Assembly (NCBI GenBank): GCA_036265325.1
Contig: DATAPH010000091.1
Span: forward strand, 20,797-84,796
DNA length: 64,000 nucleotides
Reading direction: 5' to 3'
From: AC-51 sp036265325
Lineage (GTDB): Bacteria; Actinomycetota; UBA4738; HRBIN12
Positions 42,427 through 50,676 of this stretch are shown one piece after another. Position 1 is the stretch's first letter. Every line of letters starts with the position of its first letter. The translations under genes and the position numbers were made by a program. Under the pieces are notes generated by a model. The model did not search any database, had not been told where the DNA came from, and saw nothing but the letters and a program-made list of their open reading frames with translations.

Positions 42427-43427
42427 CGCGCGTCCACCGGTTCGCCGAAGATCTCGGCCGGCAGCACCTCCTCAGACAATTCGGTCGCGAGTTGTTGTGG
42501 ATCCTCGGGTGGAGCCACGGGGGTAAGCCGCTCTCCGAGGATCTGCGCGCGGGCCCTGCAGAATGCGCAGTAGGTGCCCGTCGTCGGCTGGTCACACCGG
42601 GCGCACGCCGTGAGGGGTATCTCCTCGCGCGCCGTCCGGAACACCGGCATCCCGCGGTCGAGATACCCGAGGAAGAACTGCGTCTTGGCGCCCGGCGAGC
42701 GGGACTCGATCGCGTTCATCGACTCCTTGTATCGAAGTTGCGTGTTGCCCGCCACAAGCGGGCACTCCTCGACCACGTAGTCGATGCTGCGCAGGAAGGC
42801 ATAGGCGGCGGTCTCGAGCTCAGTCACCCGGTGGAGCGGTTTGACCTTGCGCACGAGCCCGTCGGCCGCAGGGAGCACAGGCGCCTGCCGAGCGATGTAC
42901 TCGACGTTCCAGCGAAGCGTGTTGCCGAGGAGCGTCGCGGCCTCGTCGTCAAGGTTGTGCCCGGTGGCGACGACGTCGTACCCGCCTTCGAGCGCCGCCC
43001 GATTGAACAGGTACCGCTTCGAGAGTCCGCAGACCGCGCACGAGGACCGAGCGCCCTTACGGCCGGCGAGCGGGATGTCGAACCCCTGCTCCGCTGCGAG
43101 GTCGATCGTCCGAAGCGAGGCTCCGCGGTGTTCGGCGAACGCGACCGTCCGGTCGTGCGAGCGGTCCGAGTACTCGCCGATCCCGAGTCCGAGATAGAGG
43201 CCGTCGGCGTGGTAGCCGCTCTCCAGCAGCACATCCCACAGCGCCAGCGAGTCTTTGCCGCCCGACACTGCGACGAGGATCCGATCTTCAGGCCCGAACA
43301 TGTCGTACTCGTCGATCGCGCGCGCGACCTGATTGCGGAATACGCCTTGGAAGCAGTCGGCGCAGAACGCCGCGTTGTGGCGGCGGAGCTCGACAACGGC
43401 GTGCGTCCGGCATCGGGTGCACTTCAT
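42423..43427 (-). CDS. ttuA: tRNA-54 2-thiolation enzyme (TtuA-like)
   Basis: 334 aa. N-terminal zinc finger (C3, C6, C22, C25), PP-loop ATPase motif SGGKDS (55-60), and three Cys at 130, 133 and 222, the same numbers I recall for the 4Fe-4S ligands of Thermus TtuA. A second zinc ribbon lies near the C-terminus (CARCDQ...CAFC). It thiolates T54 (s2T) using sulfur from TtuB. TtcA, which acts on C32, is a related alternative, but the two zinc fingers and the operon with a sulfur carrier favour TtuA. Confidence 0.87.
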   Translation of the reverse strand: MKCTRCRTHAVVELRRHNAAFCADCFQGVFRNQVARAIDEYDMFGPEDRILVAVSGGKDSLALWDVLLESGYHADGLYLGLGIGEYSDRSHDRTVAFAEHRGASLRTIDLAAEQGFDIPLAGRKGARSSCAVCGLSKRYLFNRAALEGGYDVVATGHNLDDEAATLLGNTLRWNVEYIARQAPVLPAADGLVRKVKPLHRVTELETAAYAFLRSIDYVVEECPLVAGNTQLRYKESMNAIESRSPGAKTQFFLGYLDRGMPVFRTAREEIPLTACARCDQPTTGTYCAFCRARAQILGERLTPVAPPEDPQQLATELSEEVLPAEIFGEPVDAR

Positions 43428-43624
43428 AGCGCGCCCCCAGATATCACCGGCCGGATCTCGAGCTTGTCCGTGTCATCCACGAGGTCGTGCCGGGTCAGCA
43501 GCTCGCCGGACCGGATCACGAGCACGGTGTCGGGGTCGATCGCCAGCTCCGTCAGGACCTCTCGAAGGAGCCTGCCGCCGGCGACGTCGAGCTCGCGGTC
43601 GGGGTTGCGCAGGACGACCTTCAC
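43424..43624 (-). CDS. ttuB: Ubiquitin-like sulfur carrier (TtuB-like)
   Basis: 66 aa beta-grasp protein of the ThiS/MoaD/TtuB type: MKVVLRN first strand, helix LLREVLTELAI, and C-terminal IRPVISGGAL. The usual terminal GG, which is activated and thiocarboxylated, is followed by Ala-Leu, so two residues would have to be removed. It overlaps ttuA by 4 bases and is led by its own leaderless promoter. The E1-like activator TtuC is not in the window. Confidence 0.82.
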   Translation of the reverse strand: MKVVLRNPDRELDVAGGRLLREVLTELAIDPDTVLVIRSGELLTRHDLVDDTDKLEIRPVISGGAL

Positions 43625-43631
43625 GCGGAAC

Positions 43632-43637
43632 AGGCTA
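43632..43637 (-). promoter_or_regulatory. -10 box for ttuB-ttuA-trmI
   Basis: Minus-strand TAGCCT, 7 bases before GTG 43624. Leaderless arrangement. Confidence 0.5.
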
Positions 43638-43670
43638 GCGCAGCCGCTCCGGGCAGCTCCCGTGGGAGGG

Positions 43671-44780
43671 CTACGGAAGCTGGCTTGGGAGCGGCCGCGC
43701 CGCCAAGGTCACGTTGAGCGTGACCTGTTGTCCCCCACGGTCTACGACGACCGGCACGGTGGTGCCGGGCTGAAGACCGTTGAGGATGTTTGCCAGATCG
43801 TTCTCATTCGAGACGTTCTTCCCGTCCACCGAGATGATCACGTCGCCGGACTTCATACCCGCCTTGTCCGCTGGCTCGCCCTTGTTCGTGCTGATCACAT
43901 ACGCGCCGTTCTGGCTCGTGGTCCCCAGCTGCTGCGCCACCGCGGGCGTGAGGTCGGTCGTCGTGATGCCCAGGTACCCGGTTGGCGCGAGCGGCGAGGC
44001 GATCGCGTTGTCGATCGTGTCCTTGGCCGAGTCGATCGAGATCGCGAACCCGATGTTCTGCGCGTTGTCGTCGCCGGCCGAGTTGATGCCGACGACCTGG
44101 CCTTGCATGTTCAGCAGCGGCCCGCCGGAGTTGCCGTGGTTGATCGCGGCGTCGGTCTGGATCACGTCCGTGTACGTCCGCGAGGAGTTCTTGCAGACGG
44201 TGCAGTTCGGGTCCTGCACCTGCACCGTGCGGTTCAGTGCCGAGACGATGCCGGTCGTCACCGTCGGGCCACCCTGCAGCGCGAGGGCGTACCCGATCGC
44301 AACGACGCGCTGACCGAGGACCAGATCCGACGAGTTGCCGAGGGGCACGGTCGGCATATTATTGCCGTCGATCTTCAGGACCGCCAGGTCGTGCTGGCAG
44401 TCTCCCCCGATCACGCGGGCGTCGTACTTCTGGGGGGTGTTCGCCGACGTGGACACGGTGATCTTCGTGCCGCCCTCGACGACGTGGCAGTTCGTCACGA
44501 CGACGCCGTCGGACCGCACGATGAACCCGGTCCCAACGCCGACGCCGGTCTGACCCTGCGGGGTGAGGATGTCGGTGGTCACGTTCACGACTGCGGGGAT
44601 CGTTTGCGAGACGACCTGCGCGACCGGCTCGCCGGTCGCCGGGATCGTGGATCCGCCGCTCAACGGGACGCCCGTGGCCGGCGATGACGTTGCCGTCTGC
44701 TGGCCGGCCTGGATGGTGCATGCGCTCGCGACCAGTCCAAGGACGACCAATGCCAGCGTTGCGCTCGAGCGGATCTTCAT
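43671..44780 (-). CDS. HtrA/DegP-type serine protease with PDZ domain
   Basis: 369 aa exported quality-control protease. An N-terminal signal ends VASAC21, possibly a lipoprotein site though not a perfect lipobox. The triad is H99 (TNCHVV), D131 (QHDLAVLKI) and S218 (HGNSGGPL); a C-terminal PDZ domain carries GAYVISTNKGEPADKAGMKSGDVI. A Cys pair (PNCTVC) sits in a loop of the protease domain. ATG 44780; the longer open frame is rejected because it lacks a signal at its start. A tandem direct repeat upstream suggests envelope-stress control. Confidence 0.92.
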   Translation of the reverse strand: MKIRSSATLALVVLGLVASACTIQAGQQTATSSPATGVPLSGGSTIPATGEPVAQVVSQTIPAVVNVTTDILTPQGQTGVGVGTGFIVRSDGVVVTNCHVVEGGTKITVSTSANTPQKYDARVIGGDCQHDLAVLKIDGNNMPTVPLGNSSDLVLGQRVVAIGYALALQGGPTVTTGIVSALNRTVQVQDPNCTVCKNSSRTYTDVIQTDAAINHGNSGGPLLNMQGQVVGINSAGDDNAQNIGFAISIDSAKDTIDNAIASPLAPTGYLGITTTDLTPAVAQQLGTTSQNGAYVISTNKGEPADKAGMKSGDVIISVDGKNVSNENDLANILNGLQPGTTVPVVVDRGGQQVTLNVTLAARPLPSQLP

Positions 44781-44850
44781 GGTTCGGGACGCCTCCTCGT
44801 GTGTGGCTGGGCCGCGGCAGCGCCGCGGGGACCGTCTCCACGCTCCAGCC

Positions 44851-44856
44851 ACTATG
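44851..44856 (-). promoter_or_regulatory. -10 candidate of the HtrA gene
   Basis: Minus-strand CATAGT without a recognisable -35, as expected for an activator-dependent promoter. Confidence 0.35.
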
Positions 44857-44893
44857 CGTCCCCACCGGTGCGAACGGCTCACCGGAGCCCGGC

Positions 44894-44913
44894 GCTCTCA
44901 GGAAGCTCTCAGG
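44894..44913 (-). promoter_or_regulatory. Tandem direct repeat upstream of HtrA, MprA-box-like
   Basis: GCTCTCAGG occurs twice (44894-44902 and 44905-44913), 11 bases apart, which is the one-turn spacing of OmpR-class response-regulator sites. The TCTCAG core resembles the MprA box that controls the HtrA-like gene pepD in mycobacteria. No such regulator gene lies in the window. Confidence 0.55.
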
Positions 44914-44922
44914 GTGGTCGGA

Positions 44923-46593
44923 TCAGGCGTTCGCCGCAGCGAAGACGCGGTCGCCGTCGACGTAGGTCTCGAGGCACCGCGCCTCGGCTATCTCGTCCGC
45001 AGGATGGGCGAACACGTTCCGGTCGAGCACCGCAAGGTCGGCCCGCTTCCCCACCTCGATCGAGCCGGTGTCGTGCTCGCGATGGTTGGCGTACGCGGAC
45101 CCCATCGTGAACGCCGCGAGAGCCGTCGCGAGGTCGATCCGCTCGTCGGGGAGGAACACCTCGGTGTTGTCGACCCTGAACGGGTAGGACCGCGGCATCT
45201 GCCGGTTCACCGCGACGTGCATCTCTTCGAGCGGGTTCGGCGACGACACGGACCAGTCCGAGCCCATCACGAGCGTTGCGCCGTGCCGAACGAGCGATCC
45301 GAACGGGTACTGCCACGTCCATCGAGGTTCGCCGAGGAACGGGATCGTGAGGTCGTCCATCTGGGCCTCGTGCGCCGCCCACAGCGGCTGCGCGTTCGCG
45401 AGCGCGCCCAGCGTTCGGAACCTTGGAAGGTCGTCGGGATGGACGATCTGGATGTGTGCGAGGTGATGACGCAGGTCGTTGTAGCCGTTGGTCGTCCGCG
45501 CCGCCTCGATCGCGTCGAGCGCCTCACGCACCGCCCGCTCCGCGAGCGCATGGAAGTGCACCTGGAAGCCGAGCCCGTCGAGCCGCGTCACCGCTTCCTT
45601 CAAGAGCTCGGGCTCGACCATCGAGAGCCCGCGGTTGTCGGTCGGATGCCCCTCGGCGTCGAGGTACGGGTCGAGCACGGCACCGGTGAAGTTCTCGCAG
45701 ACACCGTCCTGCATGATCTTCACGCTCGTCGCGACGAACCGGCCGGCGTGACCGGCCTCGCGCAGCGCGACGAGGTCGTCGATCTGCTCGAGGCCTTTCA
45801 TCCGATCCCACCACAGCGCGCCAACGACTCGACCGGTGAGGTCGCCGCGGCCCGCGGCGGTCACATACGCGTCGTAGTTGCGATAGTGCGACGTCGCGTC
45901 GACGATCGCGTCTTGCCATCCGGTGATCCCGAACGAATGCAGGTACGCCTGCCCTTTGAGGAGTCCTTGGTAGATCAGGTCCTCGTCGGGGTCGGGCGCG
46001 TGACGGAGCACGAGCGAGCCGGCGCCTTCGTGCAGCGTGCCCTGCGGTGACCCGTCTGGGTTCCGCTCGATCCGGCCGTCGGTGGGATCGGGCGTGCCGA
46101 CCGTGATGCCGGCGATCTCGAGCGCCTTCGAGTTGACCCAGGCGCTGTGGCCATCGCGGTTGGGGAGGTACACGGGACGATCGGAGATGACCGTGTCGAG
46201 CGCTTCCTTCGGCGGGCACCCGCGCGGGAACGCGTCCTGCGACCACCCGCCGCCGAGGATCCACGGCTCGTCGGGATGCGACGCCGCGTACTCGGCGATG
46301 ATCCGTTGGTAATCCTCGAGCGCGTCGGTCTCGTTGAGGTCGCACTGGAGCATGTCGAGGCCCCCGCCGACCGGGTGGACGTGCGCGTCTTGGAAGCCGG
46401 GCACGAGCATCTTCCCCGTGAGATCGATCACCTCGGTCGCCTTGCCGGCGAGCGCGCGAATCTCGTCGTCGGTCCTAACCGCGGTGATCTCGCCGTCGCG
46501 GACGGCTACCGCCCTCGCCCACGATCGCGCGGCGTCGACGGTGTAGACGTCGCCACCGACGAAGATCAGATCGGCCGAGCCGTTCGTGCTCAC
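44923..46593 (-). CDS. Amidohydrolase family protein (YtcJ-like), second copy
   Basis: 556 aa. Motifs: MLVPGFQDAHVHPVGGG (metal His), LGGGWSQDAFP, GWQDAIVD, VHFHALAERAVREALD, HIQIVHPDDL and VMGSDWSVS (metal Asp), then a C-terminal GSIEVGKRADLAVLD. This is the Amidohydro_3/YtcJ architecture; substrate unknown. GTG 46593 is preferred because GGAGAGG sits 6 bases upstream; ATG 46608 is the alternative. A -10 candidate TATCCT lies at 46631-46636 on the minus strand. Paralogue of 19181-20695. Confidence 0.9.
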   Translation of the reverse strand: MSTNGSADLIFVGGDVYTVDAARSWARAVAVRDGEITAVRTDDEIRALAGKATEVIDLTGKMLVPGFQDAHVHPVGGGLDMLQCDLNETDALEDYQRIIAEYAASHPDEPWILGGGWSQDAFPRGCPPKEALDTVISDRPVYLPNRDGHSAWVNSKALEIAGITVGTPDPTDGRIERNPDGSPQGTLHEGAGSLVLRHAPDPDEDLIYQGLLKGQAYLHSFGITGWQDAIVDATSHYRNYDAYVTAAGRGDLTGRVVGALWWDRMKGLEQIDDLVALREAGHAGRFVATSVKIMQDGVCENFTGAVLDPYLDAEGHPTDNRGLSMVEPELLKEAVTRLDGLGFQVHFHALAERAVREALDAIEAARTTNGYNDLRHHLAHIQIVHPDDLPRFRTLGALANAQPLWAAHEAQMDDLTIPFLGEPRWTWQYPFGSLVRHGATLVMGSDWSVSSPNPLEEMHVAVNRQMPRSYPFRVDNTEVFLPDERIDLATALAAFTMGSAYANHREHDTGSIEVGKRADLAVLDRNVFAHPADEIAEARCLETYVDGDRVFAAANA

Positions 46594-46654
46594 GTGTGTC
46601 CTCTCCATCTCTTGGCCTCGATCGTCGCGCAAGGATAGCCGCGACGCCACAGAG

Positions 46655-48250
46655 TCACGCCAGCTCGACGAGGTCGAGGTGGTCCTCGCCGAAGTAGTCG
46701 AGGGTTCCGTCAGGCATCAACAGGACACGCTCCGGGGCAAGCGCTTCGACGAACTCCGGATCGTGGCTGACGATCACCATCGAGCCGGGCCATTCCTGCA
46801 ACGCCGTCGCGATCGCAGTGCGCGACGGCGGGTCGAGGTTGTTGGTCGGCTCGTCAAGCAGCAGCAGATTCTTGCGCCCGGCGACCAGTTGCGCGAGCGC
46901 GAGCTTGGTTTTCTCCCCGCCCGACAACGTGCCGGCGTCCTGGAACGCGATCTCGCCATGCAGCCCGAACATGCCGAGCAACGTGCGGAGGGTGAGGTCC
47001 TCCGCCATCGAGAAGTCCTTCATGTGCTGCAGCACCGAGACGCCGTCGCGGATCTGCTCGTGCTCCTGGGCGTAGTAGCCGGCCTCGACGCCGTAGCCGT
47101 ACGTGAACGTGCCGGCATCGGCGATCGTCTGCCCGGTCAAGATCCGGAGCAGGCTCGTCTTGCCGGCGCCGTTCAACCCGAGGATCAGCAGTCGCTCGCC
47201 GCGTCCGATCGAGAACGACACGTCGGTGAACACCGGCGGGCCACCGTAAGACTTCGCGAGATCCTCGACCGTGAGGACCGTCCGTCCGCAGTGGGGCGGC
47301 TCCGGGAAGCGGAACCGCACCTTCTTCTCTCGGACGGGGCCCTCCACCTTCTTGGCCTCGAGCCTCGAAACGCGGGTGTCGAGCGACTTGGCGATGCGGG
47401 CGCGTTTGACGGTCTGGCCTCGCATCTGGTCCGCGAGGGTCTTCAACCGCTTGATCTCGGCGGTCTGCTGCGTCGCGAGCTTGGTGAGCCGCTGCTCATC
47501 GAGCGTCCGGGCGGTCCGGTACTGCGTGTACGTGCCCTTGTACTCGACGACGCCGTCGAGATCGAGGTGCATGATCCGCGTGATCGATGCATCCAGCAGC
47601 GCGATGTCGTGGCTGATCATCATCAACGCGCCCTGATATCCGGCGAGGAACTTCATCAGCCAGGTCTTGGCGTCGACGTCGAGGTGGTTGGTCGGCTCGT
47701 CCAGGAGCAGCACGTCGGAGCCGCCGAAGAGGATCTTCGCGAGTTCCAGCCGGCGGCGCTCGCCGCCCGACAGCGTCTTCACCGGGAGACGCAGCCGATC
47801 TTCGGCCAAGCCGAGGCCCGCGACGATCGTCTTCGCGGTCGCCTCGGCGTGATACCCACCGAGTATCGCGTACTCCTCCTCCAGGCGGGAGAACCTGCGG
47901 ATCGCGCGTTCGTCATGGGACTCGGCGAGCGCGATGCGCGCCTTCTCGACGCGACGGGAAAGCTCCACGAGCCCACGAGCCTCGAGGATGTGTTCGAGTG
48001 CGAGGTCGTCGTCTTCCGCCCGATGTTGACGCGGATCCTGCCGCAGATAGCCGACGGCGCCACGACGAACGAGCGTGCCGCCGCCCGGTTCCTGCTCGCC
48101 GGCGAGCACTTTCATCGTGCTTGTCTTGCCGGCGCCGTTGCGCCCGACCAGACCGATCTTGTCGCCGTCGCGCAGATCGAACGACAGATCGCTGACCACG
48201 ATCTTGCCGCCCACCTCGATCACGAGGTCGCGCGCTTCCAGCCCGATCAT
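46655..48250 (-). CDS. ABC-F family ATPase
   Basis: 531 aa soluble protein with two ABC cassettes and no membrane domain. Cassette 1: GRNGAGKTST, LSGGERRRLELA, LLLDEPTNHLD. Cassette 2: GLNGAGKTSL, LSGGEKTKLALA, LLLDEPTNNLD. A charged linker of about 80 residues joins them, as in ribosome-bound translation factors (EttA, Uup) and antibiotic-resistance ABC-F proteins; which of these applies is not clear. ATG 48250 with GGAG upstream. Confidence 0.93.
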   Translation of the reverse strand: MIGLEARDLVIEVGGKIVVSDLSFDLRDGDKIGLVGRNGAGKTSTMKVLAGEQEPGGGTLVRRGAVGYLRQDPRQHRAEDDDLALEHILEARGLVELSRRVEKARIALAESHDERAIRRFSRLEEEYAILGGYHAEATAKTIVAGLGLAEDRLRLPVKTLSGGERRRLELAKILFGGSDVLLLDEPTNHLDVDAKTWLMKFLAGYQGALMMISHDIALLDASITRIMHLDLDGVVEYKGTYTQYRTARTLDEQRLTKLATQQTAEIKRLKTLADQMRGQTVKRARIAKSLDTRVSRLEAKKVEGPVREKKVRFRFPEPPHCGRTVLTVEDLAKSYGGPPVFTDVSFSIGRGERLLILGLNGAGKTSLLRILTGQTIADAGTFTYGYGVEAGYYAQEHEQIRDGVSVLQHMKDFSMAEDLTLRTLLGMFGLHGEIAFQDAGTLSGGEKTKLALAQLVAGRKNLLLLDEPTNNLDPPSRTAIATALQEWPGSMVIVSHDPEFVEALAPERVLLMPDGTLDYFGEDHLDLVELA

Positions 48251-48418
48251 CGGGTGACTCCGGACTTGGCGATGCGGTGAGAACGAGCTTCGGACATGAG
48301 GAACTCCTCGTGATGGGGTGACCACGGACGCGGACGCGACGGGTCGGCGAGGAGGACCGCTAGCTCATCTGCCGCCCATGGTACGACGGGCATCACCGCC
48401 GAGGCCAGAACCTCGACC

Positions 48419-48424
48419 TAGACT
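48419..48424 (+). promoter_or_regulatory. -10 box for the APH-fold gene
   Basis: TAGACT, 6 bases, then ATG 48431; leaderless. The rest of the 180-base gap (48251-48430) shows nothing clear. Confidence 0.5.
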
Positions 48425-48430
48425 CGCGCG

Positions 48431-49375
48431 ATGCTTTCGGTCGCCGATGCCTCGCACATCGCCGCGGCGTTCGACCTCGGGGAGGTCGTCGCGATGGCGG
48501 GGCCGGTCGCTCGGGGCGTCATCGGGCAGATCTGGCGATTGGAAACCGACCGGGGCATCTGGGCCGTCAAGGAGTGGTTCGACCGGCCGGACATGGACGA
48601 GCTCAGCGTGGGGGTTGCATTCCAGGAAGCGGCGATGGCCGCTGGGGTACCGGCCCCGGCCGTCATGCGCACCGGACGCGGCGCGTGGGCGGTCGAACTC
48701 GCCGGCACGCCCGTGCGCGCCCAAGGCTGGGTCGACATGCTGGAAGCGGACCCGACGATCGATCCGGTCGGCGTCGGTCGCCTGGTGGGGACGCTGCATC
48801 AGGTTCCGTTCGAGGGGACCGAGCCCCAGCACGAGTGGTACACCGAGCCGATCGGGATGGATCGATGGGATGCGTTGATCGCGGCGGCGCAGGTCGCGGG
48901 CGCGCCGTTCGCGAAGCGGTTCGCCGCGCGACGCGATGCTCTGGTCGCGCTCGATGCGCTCGTCGTTCGGCCGGGTTCGACCCGCACGTGCCATCGCGAT
49001 CTCTGGTCGGACAACCTCCGCGCGACCCCCCACGGCGACCTGTGCCTCATCGATTGGGAGGACTGCGGTCCCGCGGATCCGTCGATGGAGCTCGCGCTTG
49101 TGGTGTGGGAGTTCGGCAGGTCGGATCCGGCTCGGGCACGAGCGCTGCACGACGCCTATGTGGAGGTCGGCGGGCCCGGTCGCGTGCACGGGCGGAGCGA
49201 CTTCTCGATGCTCATCGCGCAGCTCGGACACATCGGCGCCCGCGCATGCGCCGACTGGCTCGGCGCGGATACGGACGGTGCGAGGTCGTTCGCCGCGTCC
49301 TGGTTCGCCGAATTCGTCGACGCGCCCCACACGATCGAGCAGATCGACATGCTGCTCGACGCCGTCGGCTCGTGA
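48431..49375 (+). CDS. Aminoglycoside phosphotransferase-fold kinase
   Basis: 314 aa. The catalytic loop CHRDLWSDNLR (HxDxxxxN) and the metal-binding IDWEDCG are complete, and KEWFD in the N-lobe supplies the ATP lysine. The APH/choline-kinase fold covers antibiotic kinases and small-molecule kinases. The gene sits alone between an ABC-F ATPase and a secreted protein, so substrate cannot be inferred. Resistance is possible but unproven. Confidence 0.85.
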   Translation: MLSVADASHIAAAFDLGEVVAMAGPVARGVIGQIWRLETDRGIWAVKEWFDRPDMDELSVGVAFQEAAMAAGVPAPAVMRTGRGAWAVELAGTPVRAQGWVDMLEADPTIDPVGVGRLVGTLHQVPFEGTEPQHEWYTEPIGMDRWDALIAAAQVAGAPFAKRFAARRDALVALDALVVRPGSTRTCHRDLWSDNLRATPHGDLCLIDWEDCGPADPSMELALVVWEFGRSDPARARALHDAYVEVGGPGRVHGRSDFSMLIAQLGHIGARACADWLGADTDGARSFAASWFAEFVDAPHTIEQIDMLLDAVGS

Positions 49376-49396
49376 GACGAGACGATGCAGGGGCGC

Positions 49397-50194
49397 CTAC
49401 GGGGCGTTGTGGATCAGATGGTGGCGGGCAGCGAACGCGCCACCCACGCCGATCGCAACAACCGCGATCACGGCGAACACCAACGCGCGTGGCGCACGCC
49501 GCGCCTCTTGGAAGGGGTCGGACCCACCGTCGTTCCACGCCTGCTGGACGGCACCGTCGGCCGCCCCGACGACCGCGCTGGACGGGTCGGAGGCATGTGA
49601 CGATGTTGGATCGAGCGGTCCTCCCGGTCCGACGATCAACCTGCGGGCGGCGTGCGGACCGTGTCGCGGAACGTTTCCAGCGGTCGACGATGGATTCGTC
49701 GCCGTGCCCGGTCCACCGTGCAACGTGCCTGACGTGCCCGTCTGACCTGAGGCACCGCCGCCGCCGTGCCCGGACGGGCCAGGGCTGCCGGACGGCGGCG
49801 GGGAGCCGCTCGGCGAAGGGGTCGGCGTCGGCGTCGGAGTTGGCGTGGGCGTCGGAGACGACGATGCGTCGCAACTGGTGAGCGATAGTGAGGGTTGGCC
49901 GCCGCCGTCGTAGGTCGCCACGGCGAGGTCGCCGACGGCGATCGGACCGGAGCTGTCGGCGCTGAATGCATCGTTGCCGTCGGATTGCATGTCGTACGTG
50001 ACGCCCACGACGACGAGGGTGGCGCTCGTCACAGACTGTGCCGGGGACAGGACCCAATGGCCGCCGCCGGCACACGGCAGCAGATCCGATCCAGCGCCCG
50101 ACCCGCCCGTCCACGAGCTCGACGCGGCGAACGCCATCATCGGCAACGCCAGGATGAGCGCGACGGCGCCAAGTATCGGTGTGATCCGCTTCAT
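49397..50194 (-). CDS. Secreted, membrane-anchored protein with PT-repeat linker
   Basis: 265 aa, not recognised. Signal peptide (about 1-26), a small beta-rich exported domain of about 85 residues with two Cys (LLPCAGGGHWVLSP ... LTSCD), a Pro-Thr-Pro repeat and Gly-rich linker (about residues 113-160), and a C-terminal membrane helix (ALVFAVIAVVAIGVGG) with a short basic tail. ATG 50194 has GGAGAGG upstream; the longer frame runs into tRNA-Leu and is rejected. Probable wall-spanning surface protein. Confidence 0.75.
   Translation of the reverse strand: MKRITPILGAVALILALPMMAFAASSSWTGGSGAGSDLLPCAGGGHWVLSPAQSVTSATLVVVGVTYDMQSDGNDAFSADSSGPIAVGDLAVATYDGGGQPSLSLTSCDASSSPTPTPTPTPTPTPSPSGSPPPSGSPGPSGHGGGGASGQTGTSGTLHGGPGTATNPSSTAGNVPRHGPHAARRLIVGPGGPLDPTSSHASDPSSAVVGAADGAVQQAWNDGGSDPFQEARRAPRALVFAVIAVVAIGVGGAFAARHHLIHNAP
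49820..49857 (-). repeat. Short tandem repeat encoding the PT linker
   Basis: Imperfect 6-base units (GTCGGC/GTCGGA type) encode Pro-Thr dipeptides in the secreted protein. Likely prone to length variation. Confidence 0.6.
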
Positions 50195-50313
50195 GATCCT
50201 CTCCAGGGTTCCCCCCGCCCAGACTATTGCTTGTACCCGGACCGCCAACCGCAAAACGGGCCGGCCACGCTCGCAGACATACCTCTGTCGGGCGAAAGTC
50301 GTTAGGCTGGAAG

Positions 50314-50400
50314 TGTCGGAGGGGGGATTTGAACCCCCACGCCCCGCAAGGGGCACTAGGCCCTCAACCTAGCGCGTCTACCAAGTTCCGCCACTCCGAC
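50314..50400 (-). tRNA. tRNA-Leu(GAG)
   Basis: Class II tRNA of 87 bases on the minus strand. The acceptor stem GTCGGAG (from 50400) pairs with CTCCGAC (50321-50315), discriminator A at 50314; anticodon stem CTAGG/CCTAG holds loop TTGAGGG with anticodon GAG; a long variable arm (TGCCCCTTGCGGGGC) marks Leu. CCA is not encoded. A -10 candidate TAGGAT lies at 50413-50418 (minus). Confidence 0.94.
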
Positions 50401-50451
50401 GTAGCGCGGAGCATCCTACCAACGGGCACGGAGCGGCCTGGACGAAGCGGT

Positions 50452-50676
50452 CTAGTACCACTTCCAGGACAGCCAGAAGACGGCCACGCCCCAGATGATC
50501 GCCGTCACGACGGTGATGCGGTCGAGCGTTCGCTCCAGCGACGTGCCGCCGGCGAGGTTATTCCCGCCGCCGAACATGTCTGACAGGCCGCTCCCCTTGC
50601 CCGAGTGCATCAAGATCGTGACGATCAAGAAGACCGAGGACAGAACCAGCAACACGACGGCGACGGCGTTGATCAT
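50452..50676 (-). CDS. secG: Preprotein translocase subunit SecG
   Basis: 74 aa with two membrane helices and the central MHSGKGSGLSDMFGGG loop typical of SecG, the accessory subunit of the SecYEG channel. Its ATG overlaps the oppF stop by 4 bases, so it is translated from the opp transcript. In most actinobacteria it directly follows tpiA; here the opp genes and a phosphoglycerate mutase lie between. The tRNA-Leu follows on the same strand. Confidence 0.95.
   Translation of the reverse strand: MINAVAVVLLVLSSVFLIVTILMHSGKGSGLSDMFGGGNNLAGGTSLERTLDRITVVTAIIWGVAVFWLSWKWY

Noticed and set aside
42423..43427. TtcA (tRNA C32 thiolation) assignment
   Set aside because: Two zinc-finger pairs and the adjoining sulfur carrier fit TtuA better; not excluded without phylogeny.
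48431..49375. Calling the APH-fold gene an aminoglycoside resistance gene
   Set aside because: The fold covers many small-molecule kinases and nothing local points to antibiotics.
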